Positions 1 to 8,484 of a stretch of 53,581 nt of DNA are shown here, in pieces. The DNA is taken from assembly GCA_021203545.1 (NCBI GenBank), contig JAJQAZ010000157.1, positions 1 through 53,581 on the forward strand, read 5' to 3'. The translations under genes and the position numbers were made by a program. How positions within the stretch are numbered: position 1 is the stretch's first letter; the number at the start of each line of letters is the position of its first letter. The DNA comes from Tannerellaceae bacterium. Its GTDB lineage: Bacteria; Bacteroidota; Bacteroidia; Bacteroidales; Tannerellaceae. The notes beneath the pieces are model-generated. The model saw only the letters and a list, made by a program, of their open reading frames with translations, was not told the origin of the DNA and did no database searches.

Positions 1-88
1 TTTCAAGGTAAGCAAAAAAGAATATTTAATAACAAATAGATAGAAAAAAGCACATGAATATATATTTTAAATTATTCTCCTGAAAGAG

Positions 89-973
89 TTAAAACAACAA
101 TATAACAATCAGCAAAAAGGCAAAAAGAAATACGTTGCGGGCAGTTTTTCCGAGGGTTGGGTTTAACCCTTTTCCTTCCCGGAACGATAGTTCTTTCCAG
201 GTCTGGATGAACAGGAAATAATAAAGCCCTATCAATAGGACCTGCCACCGGGATGCCTGCATAAACAAAGGTAAAGCTGCTATCAATGCAAATAAACCAT
301 TCAGGAGATAAAATACCCGCCCGAATTTGCGCCCGAAAAGAACAATAGTTGTACGTTTGGATGCCAGTTTATCCTGTATATAATCGCGGTAATTATTTAC
401 GACCAGTATATTGATGGAAAGAAAACCCAGTGCAAGTGAAAGGAGAAATATTAGTGCTGTAAAGTGTCCCGCCTGGACATAATAAGTAAAGCAAACAGGA
501 ATAACTCCGTAAAACAAAAGAACACAAACGTCGCCCAGACCGATGTAAGCCAACGGATAAGGGCCGGCAGAATAGGCCAGTACGCCTATGGCAATAGCTA
601 TTCCTACCAGTAAAAGCTGCCAGCCACACATCCATACTAATCCCAATCCCAACATACAAGCCAGCCCAAGAGTTATAAATGTGCCTGTCAGCATAGCCCG
701 GGGTGTGATCCAGCCTGAGGCTACAGCACGAGCCGGGCCTACCCGCTGGTCGGTATCAGCTCCTTTTTTAAAGTCAAAATAATCGTTGGCAAAATTGCTG
801 GCTATCTGCGCCAGCAAAGCTACTCCAAGACACAACAAAGCAGGCAACCACCGGAAAGTACCATCGCTGTATGCAACCGCACAGGCCAACAATACCGGAC
901 TGACAGAAGCCGGTAACGTACGCGGACGGGCTGCTTTTATCCAGGCTTTTACTTTTGTATGGGATGCATTCAT
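89..973 (-). CDS. menA: 1,4-dihydroxy-2-naphthoate polyprenyltransferase (menaquinone synthesis)
   Basis: Membrane prenyltransferase of the UbiA family that attaches the isoprenoid tail to 1,4-dihydroxy-2-naphthoate in menaquinone synthesis. The protein (294 aa from this start) opens with the MenA-typical WIKAARPRTLPAS segment, then carries the first aspartate-rich prenyl-diphosphate motif (NDYFDFKKGAD) and a second one around VVNNYRDYIQD, and has about eight hydrophobic helices. The frame extends 9 codons further upstream to an ATG at 1000, but that ATG overlaps a TAnnTTTG promoter element on the same strand, so the ATG at 973 is preferred. It is divergent from the small secreted-protein gene at 1061. 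Confidence 0.93.
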   Translation of the reverse strand: MNASHTKVKAWIKAARPRTLPASVSPVLLACAVAYSDGTFRWLPALLCLGVALLAQIASNFANDYFDFKKGADTDQRVGPARAVASGWITPRAMLTGTFITLGLACMLGLGLVWMCGWQLLLVGIAIAIGVLAYSAGPYPLAYIGLGDVCVLLFYGVIPVCFTYYVQAGHFTALIFLLSLALGFLSINILVVNNYRDYIQDKLASKRTTIVLFGRKFGRVFYLLNGLFALIAALPLFMQASRWQVLLIGLYYFLFIQTWKELSFREGKGLNPTLGKTARNVFLFAFLLIVILLF

Positions 974-997
974 TGTTTTGTTTTTTATTTCCGCATG

Positions 998-1005
998 CAA
1001 AATTA
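998..1005 (-). promoter_or_regulatory. Bacteroidetes -7 element (TAATTTTG) for menA
   Basis: Read on the minus strand this is TAATTTTG, a match to the Bacteroidetes -7 consensus TAnnTTTG, 24 bases before the chosen menA ATG. No convincing -33 element was identified. Confidence 0.5.
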
Positions 1006-1048
1006 CAACAAAAAACCACGTATTGGTTGTTTGGTTTTAAAACATCAT

Positions 1049-1056
1049 TAACTTTG
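1049..1056 (+). promoter_or_regulatory. Bacteroidetes -7 element (TAACTTTG), near-leaderless
   Basis: TAACTTTG matches TAnnTTTG and ends only 4 bases before the ATG at 1061. A TTTG at 1030-1033 is a possible -33 element, with somewhat short spacing. The transcript would have almost no 5' leader. Confidence 0.55.
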
Positions 1057-1060
1057 CAAT

Positions 1061-1459
1061 ATGAAGAAGATTCTTATAATCCTCGCGTTTTTCTGTTCAT
1101 TCCTGCTGTTGAGTTCTACAGAACCATCCGGTAGTAGTGAAACTGCTGCGCCCGTCAGTAAAGAGGATGTAATAAAAGCGAATACTTCTACCACACAACA
1201 ATCCATTGAAATATTAAGTAAAGATTTACGTTCCAACAAGTTCCTTACTCCACGCAGGAATGTACAGGTTTTTAATACCTCCTCATATGCCCGGGTTGCG
1301 CAACAAATCAACAAATTGTTACGGGTGCTGCGGGTTAAAGGTGAAGACAGGTTATGCAAAATTTTAGAATTTAATACCTATTGTCAAACCGTAAAATTAT
1401 CTACTCTTCTCTGCCGCCGGGGATATCATATATACGCCCTGCGGAAGATCGTTATTTGA
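1061..1459 (+). CDS. small secreted protein of unknown function
   Basis: 132 aa. Residues 1-19 form a typical signal peptide (two lysines, then a hydrophobic stretch ending near SSTEPSGSS). The mature part is polar with no domain I recognise; the C-terminal third contains three cysteines (CKILEF, TYC, LLC). The coding call rests on the signal peptide and on a well-placed TAnnTTTG promoter just before the ATG. Divergent from menA. Function unknown. Confidence 0.6.
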   Translation: MKKILIILAFFCSFLLLSSTEPSGSSETAAPVSKEDVIKANTSTTQQSIEILSKDLRSNKFLTPRRNVQVFNTSSYARVAQQINKLLRVLRVKGEDRLCKILEFNTYCQTVKLSTLLCRRGYHIYALRKIVI

Positions 1460-1610
1460 ATTCCATCTTTTTTCTTTAATTTTAATCCTTATAAATCCAC
1501 AAACATTCCGTTGTGTCCCCTTTGACAATAGTTTGTTGGACAGTCATTTCTGTGAGTTGACCTAAAGGATTCATTCTTCATTTTTAATTTTACATTTTAA
1601 AGAAAATAGT

Positions 1611-1817
1611 ATGGCATCAAATAAAACAAAAAATTTAAGTACCTATCTTTTTATCGTTTTAACTGTAGCAGGCATTGTTCTGGCCTGTAGTTCTATTATT
1701 ACTAATGACTATATGAAACTGGTTATTGTAATGGTAACATTGGCTATTAGTTTGTTTGGGATTATGAAAAGCCTGAGCAATCCTTCGGAGGAAAAAAACG
1801 AAGTGAATGAACAATAA
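1611..1817 (+). CDS. two-helix small membrane protein
   Basis: 68 aa with two predicted transmembrane helices (about residues 11-28 and 35-52) and a short acidic C-terminus (PSEEKNEVNEQ). No recognised domain. It lies 21 bases before another small two-helix protein, so the two are probably co-transcribed. Function unknown. Confidence 0.6.
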   Translation: MASNKTKNLSTYLFIVLTVAGIVLACSSIITNDYMKLVIVMVTLAISLFGIMKSLSNPSEEKNEVNEQ

Positions 1818-1838
1818 GTGAACTTAAAAAATAAAAAG

Positions 1839-2078
1839 ATGAAAATCAGTAAAGATTTAATGGATGCATTGATGATGTTATCTTTTATTATTCTTGTATT
1901 GGTAGCTACCAGCGATTTCGAGAACACGGCCATGAAAAATATTCTGATGATTGGTTCGGGAGTGGTCGTTGCGATTTCTGTAACCGGACGAGTGCTGGCT
2001 GCAAAAAAAATACTGAAGAGGAATAATTTATATCAAAAAAACTTTTATCCGGATATCCGTTTATTGTTGCCGGAATAG
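1839..2078 (+). CDS. two-helix small membrane protein
   Basis: 79 aa from the ATG at 1839. An in-frame GTG exists at 1818 directly after the previous stop, but the ATG is the more ordinary start. Two hydrophobic helices (about residues 8-22 and 31-47) are followed by a basic tail. The layout (helix, polar turn with N, helix, basic end) resembles its upstream neighbour and the kor-operon microprotein at 3703. Function unknown. Confidence 0.6.
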   Translation: MKISKDLMDALMMLSFIILVLVATSDFENTAMKNILMIGSGVVVAISVTGRVLAAKKILKRNNLYQKNFYPDIRLLLPE

Positions 2079-2305
2079 TTCCGGCAACATTCATATAAGG
2101 CCATTTAACTATCACCCAATTAACCTGCTATATTAGTATGAATGTAATTTATAATAATAAACGAAATCCGGATAAATTATTTAAAAACTCTAAATGCCTT
2201 ATAACGACCGTTCTATATCAAAATATCACTTCCCTCCAAATAAAACGGATTGAATAAAACTTACTTTTCAACACTAATACCTTGCTTTATAAAAATAGAT
2301 TTTAG

Positions 2306-2313
2306 TAACTTTG
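2306..2313 (+). promoter_or_regulatory. Bacteroidetes -7 element (TAACTTTG) for the kor/vor operon
   Basis: Perfect TAnnTTTG about 50 bases before the first ferredoxin-subunit ATG. The preceding 2079-2305 stretch is AT-rich and shows no gene. Confidence 0.55.
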
Positions 2314-2362
2314 GGCATTCAACCTGATAAAATAATAAAACAGGTTATACGTTAAAACAAAT

Positions 2363-2599
2363 ATGCTTAGTATGGCTAAAATAAAAGGGACTGTGGTTGT
2401 TAACACAGAACGCTGCAAAGGGTGTAACCTTTGCGTGGTAGCCTGTCCATCTGACGTGTTGGAACTACATCCGCGGGAAGTAAATAACAAAGGATACCAT
2501 TTTGTTTACATGAAAAATCCGGATAGCTGCATTGGTTGTGCCAATTGTGGTTTGGTGTGTCCTGACGGTTGTCTGACTATTTACAAGGTGAAATTATAA
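2363..2599 (+). CDS. korD: 2-oxoacid:ferredoxin oxidoreductase, ferredoxin-like delta subunit
   Basis: 78 aa dicluster ferredoxin with two CxxCxxCxxxCP motifs (CKGCNLCVVACP near the N-terminus and CIGCANCGLVCP near the C-terminus), which bind two [4Fe-4S] clusters. It is the electron-transfer subunit of a Kor/Vor complex that oxidatively decarboxylates a 2-oxoacid to acyl-CoA and reduces ferredoxin. An ATG three codons later (2372, MAKIKG) matches the usual family start equally well. First gene of the kor operon, 13 bases before the alpha subunit. Confidence 0.93.
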   Translation: MLSMAKIKGTVVVNTERCKGCNLCVVACPSDVLELHPREVNNKGYHFVYMKNPDSCIGCANCGLVCPDGCLTIYKVKL

Positions 2600-2612
2600 A
2601 TCAGTATCCCCT

Positions 2613-3698
2613 ATGAACGAAGATATTAAACTGATGAAAGGCAATGAAGCTGTTGCTCATGCCGCAATCCGTTACGGAGCAGACGGATATTTCGGATATC
2701 CCATTACTCCCCAATCAGAAATACTGGAAACGTTAATGGCCGAAAAACCCTGGGAAACGACAGGTATGGTGGTTTTACAGGCCGAAAGCGAAGTGGCTGC
2801 CATTAATATGGTATATGGTGGTGCCGGTAGCGGTAAACGTGTAATGACTTCTTCTTCAAGCCCGGGTATCAGTCTGAAACAGGAAGGTATTTCTTATATT
2901 GCCGGTGCCGATCTTCCCTGCCTGATTGTTAATATTATGCGTGGTGGCCCCGGTTTAGGTACCATACAACCCAGCCAGGCCGACTATTTCCAGACGGTTA
3001 AAGGTGGCGGACACGGAGACTACCGGCTTATTACGCTGGCTCCGTCATCAGTGCAGGAAATGGCTGATTTTGTGGAATTAGGCTTCGACCTTGCTTTTCA
3101 ATATTCCAATCCATGCATGATACTGGCAGACGGTATTATCGGGCAGATGATGGAAAAGGTAGTACTTCCTCCTTTCCGGCCACGTAAAACAGACGAAGAG
3201 ATACGAGCCGAATCTCCCTGGGCAACACAAGGAAAGCGTAAAGGAGAGGCTCCCCATATTATTACATCGCTGGAACTTGATCCTGCCAAAATGGAAGAGA
3301 ATAATATTCGCTTCCAGAAAAAATATAAAAAGATAGAAGATAACGAAATTCGTTACCAGGAGTACGAGTGTGAAGATGCCGAATACCTGTTAGTGGCATT
3401 CGGTTCGGCAGCCCGTATCTGTCAGAAAGTGGTAGAAGTCGCACGGGCCGAAGGTATCCGGTTAGGACTTTTACGCCCCATTACTCTCTGGCCATTCCCG
3501 GCCCCTGTTCTGTCGGAGTACGCGAATAAAGTAAAGGGAATGTTATCGGTAGAACTGAACGCCGGACAAATGGTTGAAGATGTACGTCTGGCTGTAAACG
3601 GGCGGGTGAAAGTAGAACATTTCGGACGGTTAGGAGGTATTGTATTTACGCCGGATGAAGTTTTACAGGCTTTGAAGGAAAAAATTATAACACAATAA
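2613..3698 (+). CDS. vorB: 2-oxoacid:ferredoxin oxidoreductase alpha subunit (VorB/KorA type)
   Basis: 361 aa, normal length. The N-terminal pyrimidine-binding domain is marked by YPITPQSEI and the conserved ESEVAAINM glutamate region; a transketolase C-terminal-like domain follows (LLRPITLWPFP). The annotation names usual for this Bacteroidales protein are 3-methyl-2-oxobutanoate dehydrogenase subunit VorB or 2-oxoglutarate oxidoreductase KorA; sequence alone does not separate the branched-chain from the 2-oxoglutarate specificity. It acts in the cytoplasm with the delta, beta and gamma subunits encoded next to it. Confidence 0.93.
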   Translation: MNEDIKLMKGNEAVAHAAIRYGADGYFGYPITPQSEILETLMAEKPWETTGMVVLQAESEVAAINMVYGGAGSGKRVMTSSSSPGISLKQEGISYIAGADLPCLIVNIMRGGPGLGTIQPSQADYFQTVKGGGHGDYRLITLAPSSVQEMADFVELGFDLAFQYSNPCMILADGIIGQMMEKVVLPPFRPRKTDEEIRAESPWATQGKRKGEAPHIITSLELDPAKMEENNIRFQKKYKKIEDNEIRYQEYECEDAEYLLVAFGSAARICQKVVEVARAEGIRLGLLRPITLWPFPAPVLSEYANKVKGMLSVELNAGQMVEDVRLAVNGRVKVEHFGRLGGIVFTPDEVLQALKEKIITQ

Positions 3699-3702
3699 AG
3701 AT

Positions 3703-3873
3703 ATGCGCGGAAGTAAGCTTGACGAAATCATGACATTGGTATTCCTGTTGCTGGCAGTAGCATCAGTAGTGGTTGTTTTCGTAGCAAACAACCGGAGCAT
3801 GTTTCTTTATGTAGCAGGTGCTGCAATAGTGCTACGAATCATTCAGTATGCACTTAGATTCTTTAAAAGATAG
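3703..3873 (+). CDS. two-helix membrane microprotein inside the kor/vor operon
   Basis: 56 aa, starting 4 bases after the alpha-subunit stop and ending 7 bases before the beta-subunit ATG, so it is embedded in the operon. Two hydrophobic helices (about residues 10-28 and 33-48) are separated by a short NNRSM turn, with a basic end (RFFKR). No recognised domain. The tight operon placement is the main support for its being real. I infer, without proof, that it could tether the soluble oxidoreductase or a ferredoxin partner to the membrane. Confidence 0.7.
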   Translation: MRGSKLDEIMTLVFLLLAVASVVVVFVANNRSMFLYVAGAAIVLRIIQYALRFFKR

Positions 3874-3880
3874 TTATCAC

Positions 3881-4648
3881 ATGAATATGGATATACAGGA
3901 AATGATAAAACCGGAAAACCTGGTCTACAATAAACCCCGGTTAATGAACAATAATCCGATGCATTATTGTCCCGGATGCAGTCATGGAGTCATTCATAAA
4001 CTGATTGCCGAAGTGATTGAAGAAATGGGTATGGAAGAGAAAACAATCGGTGTATCGCCGGTAGGATGTGCTGTTTTTGCATATAATTACCTGGATATTG
4101 ACTGGATTGAAGCGGCCCACGGACGATCCCCGGCAGTTGCGACTGCCGTAAAACGGCTTAATCCGGAAAAAATGGTATTCACCTATCAGGGAGATGGCGA
4201 CCTGGCAGCAATCGGTACAGCCGAAACCATCCATGCGGCCAACCGGGGGGAAAATATTGTGATTGTTTTCGTGAATAATGCAATATATGGCATGACCGGT
4301 GGACAAATGGCTCCTACTACACTGGAAGGTATGCCCACTTCGACCTGCCCTTACGGACGCGATATCGCACTGAATGGCTATCCGCTGAAAATCGGTGAGA
4401 TATTGGCCCAATTGCAGGGTACCTGCCTGGTTACCCGCCAAAGTGTACAGACTGCCGCTGCCGTACGGAAAGCGAAAAGAATGTTACGGAAAGCGTTCGA
4501 AAATTCGATGGACGGTAAAGGAACATCGGTTGTAGAGTTTGTCTCTACCTGCGCTTCAGGCTGGAAGATGACACCCGAACAGTCCAATAAATGGATGGAA
4601 GAGAATATGTTTCCGTTTTATCCGTTGGGAGACCTGAAAAATTTATAG
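3881..4648 (+). CDS. korB: 2-oxoacid:ferredoxin oxidoreductase beta subunit (thiamine diphosphate-binding)
   Basis: 255 aa. It shows YCPGCSHG near the N-terminus and the TPP/Mg motif GDGDLAAIG followed by VNNAIYGMTGGQ, both standard for the beta subunit. The frame is open upstream to 3848, but that part overlaps the microprotein; the ATG at 3881 (MNMDIQEM) fits the family. It ends TAG immediately followed in frame by TAA, a double stop. Catalyses decarboxylation of the 2-oxoacid together with the alpha subunit. Confidence 0.93.
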   Translation: MNMDIQEMIKPENLVYNKPRLMNNNPMHYCPGCSHGVIHKLIAEVIEEMGMEEKTIGVSPVGCAVFAYNYLDIDWIEAAHGRSPAVATAVKRLNPEKMVFTYQGDGDLAAIGTAETIHAANRGENIVIVFVNNAIYGMTGGQMAPTTLEGMPTSTCPYGRDIALNGYPLKIGEILAQLQGTCLVTRQSVQTAAAVRKAKRMLRKAFENSMDGKGTSVVEFVSTCASGWKMTPEQSNKWMEENMFPFYPLGDLKNL

Positions 4649-4666
4649 TAAAAAATTGAACGTACA

Positions 4667-5212
4667 ATGAAACAGGAAATTATTATAGCCGGTTTTGGCG
4701 GACAGGGAGTTCTCTCGATGGGTAAAATTCTGGCTTATTCCGGCCTGATGGAAGGAAAAGAGGTGAGCTGGATGCCTTCGTATGGCCCTGAGCAGCGTGG
4801 CGGTACAGCCAACGTAACTGTCATACTTAGCGATGAACCCATCAGTTCGCCGATATTGAACGAATATGATATTGCAATCATTCTGAACCAGCCCTCGCTC
4901 GAAAAATTTGAGGATAAAGTTAAACCGGGAGGCATCCTGTTGTTTGACGGATATGGCATCCATGGCGGGATCAAACGCAAAGATATAGAAATATATCAGG
5001 TAGATGCTATGGATGCGGCAACAGAAATGAAGAATGAAAAAGCGTTTAACATGCTTATTCTTGGCGGATTACTTAAAATTGCACCCATGGTAGAGATCGA
5101 GAATGTAATTCTGGGATTGAAAAAATCGCTCCCCGAACGTCATCATAAACTGATCCCTATGAACATAGAAGCAATACGCCGTGGGATGGAGATTGTACAG
5201 AAAATAATCTGA
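4667..5212 (+). CDS. korC: 2-oxoacid:ferredoxin oxidoreductase gamma subunit
   Basis: 181 aa. The opening GFGGQGVLSMGKIL and the PSYGPEQRGGTANV segment identify the gamma (catalytic-domain) subunit of the Kor/Vor/Por family. It is the last gene of the operon, 18 bases after the beta subunit, and is followed by a terminator hairpin. Confidence 0.93.
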   Translation: MKQEIIIAGFGGQGVLSMGKILAYSGLMEGKEVSWMPSYGPEQRGGTANVTVILSDEPISSPILNEYDIAIILNQPSLEKFEDKVKPGGILLFDGYGIHGGIKRKDIEIYQVDAMDAATEMKNEKAFNMLILGGLLKIAPMVEIENVILGLKKSLPERHHKLIPMNIEAIRRGMEIVQKII

Positions 5213-5253
5213 AATAATATTCAGAAATAATATTACTTTAACTACTTTTATAA

Positions 5254-5283
5254 GGGGCATTTCTTTCGTAGAAATGTCCTTTA
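5254..5283 (+). terminator. Rho-independent terminator of the kor operon
   Basis: Stem GGGGCATTTCT (5254-5264) pairs with AGAAATGTCCT (5270-5280) with G-U wobbles, around a TTCGT loop, followed by a T-rich run. The next gene's promoter begins within 5 bases of its end. Confidence 0.7.
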
Positions 5284-5287
5284 TTTA

Positions 5288-5295
5288 TATATTTG
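5288..5295 (+). promoter_or_regulatory. Bacteroidetes -7 element (TATATTTG) for the porin gene
   Basis: TATATTTG matches TAnnTTTG and ends 6 bases before the porin ATG at 5302, giving an almost leaderless transcript. It abuts the upstream terminator. Confidence 0.5.
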
Positions 5296-5301
5296 CAGTC
5301 C

Positions 5302-7410
5302 ATGAAGCAAGGCTTACTCATATTACTACTTTTTTCCATACTTGCCTATCCGGCAAAAGCGCAGCGCGAAGGAGGAAGAGGTGACCGTGGAGGTTTTTCC
5401 CTCTCCAACTTATCAGGAGATAAGAATCAATTACCTGACAGTTTAATACTGGAAGCAGATACGCTTACTCTAAAGAAAGAAGGAATCACAGCTTTCCGTG
5501 TGACACCCGATTTCGGAGAAGCATATGTAGCACCCATGGATACTAACCGGTTAAATTCATCAAACAATACATTGGTCGAAGCGAAATCGCTGGCAGTAGG
5601 ATATGCTTCAAACCTGGGCAACCCGGCACAGACCCAAATATTTACCGAACGGAAAGAGGCACGGGATTTCATTTATGCGGATGCATACGATTTTTATATT
5701 ACCACCCCCGAAAATGCACTTTATTATGATACCCGCCTCCCTTTTACTGAAATACTCTATACCCAGGGAGGAAGTGCGCAGAACAAGGAAGACCAGTTTA
5801 AAGGAATATTAAGTACAAACTTTGGCAGTAAGATCAATGTAGGTGCTGAAATGGATTATATATATACCCGTGGGCATTACAACTCGAATGGTAATAAGTT
5901 GGTTAGCTATCGTGTATTCGGCAGTTATAAGAGCGACCAGTATGAGTTACACGCCTATATGCGTAATTTCAACTTTGTCAACTATGAGAATGGTGGATTG
6001 CTGGACGACGATTACCTGTTAAACCCGGAAAAATATTCGGTAGGCCGGCAAAGTTATGCCACCCGGGATTTTCCGGTACGGATGTATGATACCTGGAATC
6101 GTGTACGGGGAAAACAATATTACCTGACACACCGTTACAACCTGGGTTTTTACCGCACCCTACCCACCAAAGAGATTATTGTAAATGAAGACGGAGAAGA
6201 GGAAGAGATATCAAAAGAGGTATTTGTTCCGGTTTCGAGCATTATCCATACGTTTGATTACGAAGACAACCGCCGCCACTTTACCTCCAATATGGATACG
6301 ATCGATAATGTGTATGATCATATCTACGGACTTGATCCGAAATTGAGCGACCGTATGGCCATGTGGAATCTGAAAAACACACTGGCCTTATCCTTACGGG
6401 AAGGTTTTCAGGATTGGGTAAAATTCGGACTGACTGCTTTTGTGCGGTTCGAAAAAAGAAAGTACAGGTTACCTGCACAAATACCGGGATTATCCTACGA
6501 CGGCACTAACCAGTGGATAGGAGAACCCGATTATAACTTTGACTACTCGCTGAACCAGACTTACGACGAATTCTCGACTTATATAGGAGCCGAACTTTAT
6601 AAAAAGCAGGGAGCACTTCTTACGTTCAATGCAAAAGGAGAATTGGCCGTAATCGGCGACGATCTGGGAGAATTACGCCTTGAAGGCGATGTACAAACCA
6701 AATTTAAACTTCTCCGGAAGGATGCATCCGTTAAGGCGACAGGATTTTTCAGGAATGTTACACCTGCCTTTTTCCAACGTCATCATCATTCCCGTTATTT
6801 CTGGTGGGATCTGAACCTGAAAAATATACAACACCTGAATCTGGGAGCCGAGATCAATCTGGCATCTACCAATACACGATTATCTGTCCATATTGAAAGT
6901 ATCCAGAATTATGTATATTTCGGTCCGGACGGTTTACCTGCACAATACGAATCAAATTTGCAGGTGATTACAGCCCGTATCCAGCAGAATTTTTATTACC
7001 GGGCATTGGGTTGGGAAAATGATGTAGCCTGGCAATTAAGCAGTAATAAAGATGTACTACCCCTACCCGACCTAAGTGCACATTCAAACTTATATCTGCA
7101 TTTTAAATTATTCAAAGTACTTACTATGCAGTTAGGTACCGAGATCTATTATCATACCAGATATTATGCACCTTATTACGAACCGGCTACGCAACAGTTC
7201 CAGATACAGAATGCAGACGACAGGATAAAAGTAGGTAATTATCCATTGATGAATGCTTATCTGAATATGCACCTGAAACAGACCCGTTTCTTTATCATGG
7301 CCTATAATGTAAGTTCTCAATTTGCAGAACCGAACTATTTCTCATTACCTCATTATCCAACCAGCCCAATGGTATTGAAAATGGGCGTTATTGTTATGTT
7401 CAAGAACTAA
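5302..7410 (+). CDS. putative outer-membrane porin (Bacteroidetes 'putative porin' family)
   Basis: 702 aa. The signal peptide is residues 1-20 (ending PAKA/Q), followed by a Gly/Arg-rich linker. The rest alternates short polar turns with amphipathic beta-strands rich in aromatic residues, ending in a phenylalanine-containing C-terminal strand (MGVIVMFKN), consistent with an outer-membrane beta-barrel. It resembles the large putative porin family common in Bacteroidetes (identified by pattern, not by search). A solute-binding protein follows 5 bases downstream, suggesting a linked uptake or envelope function. Confidence 0.8.
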   Translation: MKQGLLILLLFSILAYPAKAQREGGRGDRGGFSLSNLSGDKNQLPDSLILEADTLTLKKEGITAFRVTPDFGEAYVAPMDTNRLNSSNNTLVEAKSLAVGYASNLGNPAQTQIFTERKEARDFIYADAYDFYITTPENALYYDTRLPFTEILYTQGGSAQNKEDQFKGILSTNFGSKINVGAEMDYIYTRGHYNSNGNKLVSYRVFGSYKSDQYELHAYMRNFNFVNYENGGLLDDDYLLNPEKYSVGRQSYATRDFPVRMYDTWNRVRGKQYYLTHRYNLGFYRTLPTKEIIVNEDGEEEEISKEVFVPVSSIIHTFDYEDNRRHFTSNMDTIDNVYDHIYGLDPKLSDRMAMWNLKNTLALSLREGFQDWVKFGLTAFVRFEKRKYRLPAQIPGLSYDGTNQWIGEPDYNFDYSLNQTYDEFSTYIGAELYKKQGALLTFNAKGELAVIGDDLGELRLEGDVQTKFKLLRKDASVKATGFFRNVTPAFFQRHHHSRYFWWDLNLKNIQHLNLGAEINLASTNTRLSVHIESIQNYVYFGPDGLPAQYESNLQVITARIQQNFYYRALGWENDVAWQLSSNKDVLPLPDLSAHSNLYLHFKLFKVLTMQLGTEIYYHTRYYAPYYEPATQQFQIQNADDRIKVGNYPLMNAYLNMHLKQTRFFIMAYNVSSQFAEPNYFSLPHYPTSPMVLKMGVIVMFKN

Positions 7411-7415
7411 CAGGT

Positions 7416-8234
7416 ATGAAATCAAAAAAACTACTTCTTTTATATGCGGTTGCCCTGACTATTGTACTGGCTACGATGGTACGCATCCGTAATTCGCGTC
7501 CGGTGCCACTTCCCACACGCGATTACCCGGAAATAGCGGAAGAAGGGATTTTGCGTCTGGTAACCGAATATAATAAAGAAGGATATTTTATATCGGGCGA
7601 TACCATAGAGGGATTTCATTATGAGTTAAGCCAGGTAATCTCGGAACTATCCGGTCTGGAAGTCAGGCTACAACTTGAAATGAGTCTACCGGAGAGTTTC
7701 AGGGCTCTGAATGGCAACCATACAGATATTATAGCCAGAAATATACCGGTAACTTCCGAAAACAAAGAAGAATATCTTTTTACCGTTCCGGTTATTTTTA
7801 ACAAGCAGGTATTAGTGCAGCGCAAAGCCGGATACAACGAAGGAGCAGAACCAATCCGAAACCAACTGGAACTGGGAGGCAAAACAATCCATGTTCCTAA
7901 AAACTCCCCCGCCCTGTTACGACTGGCTAATCTGGCAGAAGAGATCGGAGATAGTATTTACGTAGAAGAAGATCCACTCTATTCTACCGAACAGTTGTTA
8001 ATACTGGTTGCCAAAGGAGAAATCGATTATGCTGTATGCGATCAGCAAACCTCTCTCAAATATACCGGACAATTGCCGGAGATTGATATTGAAACAGATA
8101 TCAGTTTTACCCAACTACAATCCTGGGCCGTACGTAAAAGTTCTCCTATCCTGCGGGATAGCCTGAACAGCTGGTTTCACCAAATCCGTGAAAATGGTTC
8201 CTACGACCTGATTTATAAGCGGTATTATAAATAA
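7416..8234 (+). CDS. periplasmic solute-binding protein (SBP family 3 / MltF N-terminal type)
   Basis: 272 aa with an N-terminal membrane anchor or uncleaved signal (residues 4-22) followed by a bilobed binding-protein fold of the family-3 type: GILRLVTEYN opening, GFHYELSQVISE, the ALNGNHTDIIARNIPVT hinge region, and the LILVAKGEIDYAVCDQQ segment. No transglycosylase domain follows, unlike MltF. No ABC permease is adjacent, so classic ABC import is not supported; pairing with the porin 5 bases upstream suggests an envelope sensor or carrier. Confidence 0.78.
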   Translation: MKSKKLLLLYAVALTIVLATMVRIRNSRPVPLPTRDYPEIAEEGILRLVTEYNKEGYFISGDTIEGFHYELSQVISELSGLEVRLQLEMSLPESFRALNGNHTDIIARNIPVTSENKEEYLFTVPVIFNKQVLVQRKAGYNEGAEPIRNQLELGGKTIHVPKNSPALLRLANLAEEIGDSIYVEEDPLYSTEQLLILVAKGEIDYAVCDQQTSLKYTGQLPEIDIETDISFTQLQSWAVRKSSPILRDSLNSWFHQIRENGSYDLIYKRYYK

Positions 8235-8422
8235 AATTCATATTTCTTTGGATCTCTCTTTAACTTGTAATTGCAAATAAGAAAGATAGGCACCACCTGT
8301 ATGGATACTATGTTTTCCTTTATTTCCGGGAACATCAGTTTCTACCACTTCTCCCTGCTCACAGCTTTTCAATCCGGTCAAAGCTATGAGCCGGAAAATA
8401 GAAATCCTACTTTCTGATAAAT

Positions 8423-8459
8423 AAAAAAGGTCCCGGAAAAAATATCCGGGACCTTTTTA
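8423..8459. terminator. bidirectional terminator between the SBP gene and GH92
   Basis: A perfect 9-bp stem GGTCCCGGA / TCCGGGACC with a 7-base loop, flanked by six A on one side and five T on the other, so it works for both converging genes. Confidence 0.85.
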
Positions 8460-8484
8460 TTTGTATCTGGTGTTTAACCAGAAG

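Noticed and set aside
4247-4252. G6 tract in korB as another frameshift site
   Set aside because: The frame is intact across it (NRGENIVIVFVNN), showing that not every G6 run in the window is damaged.
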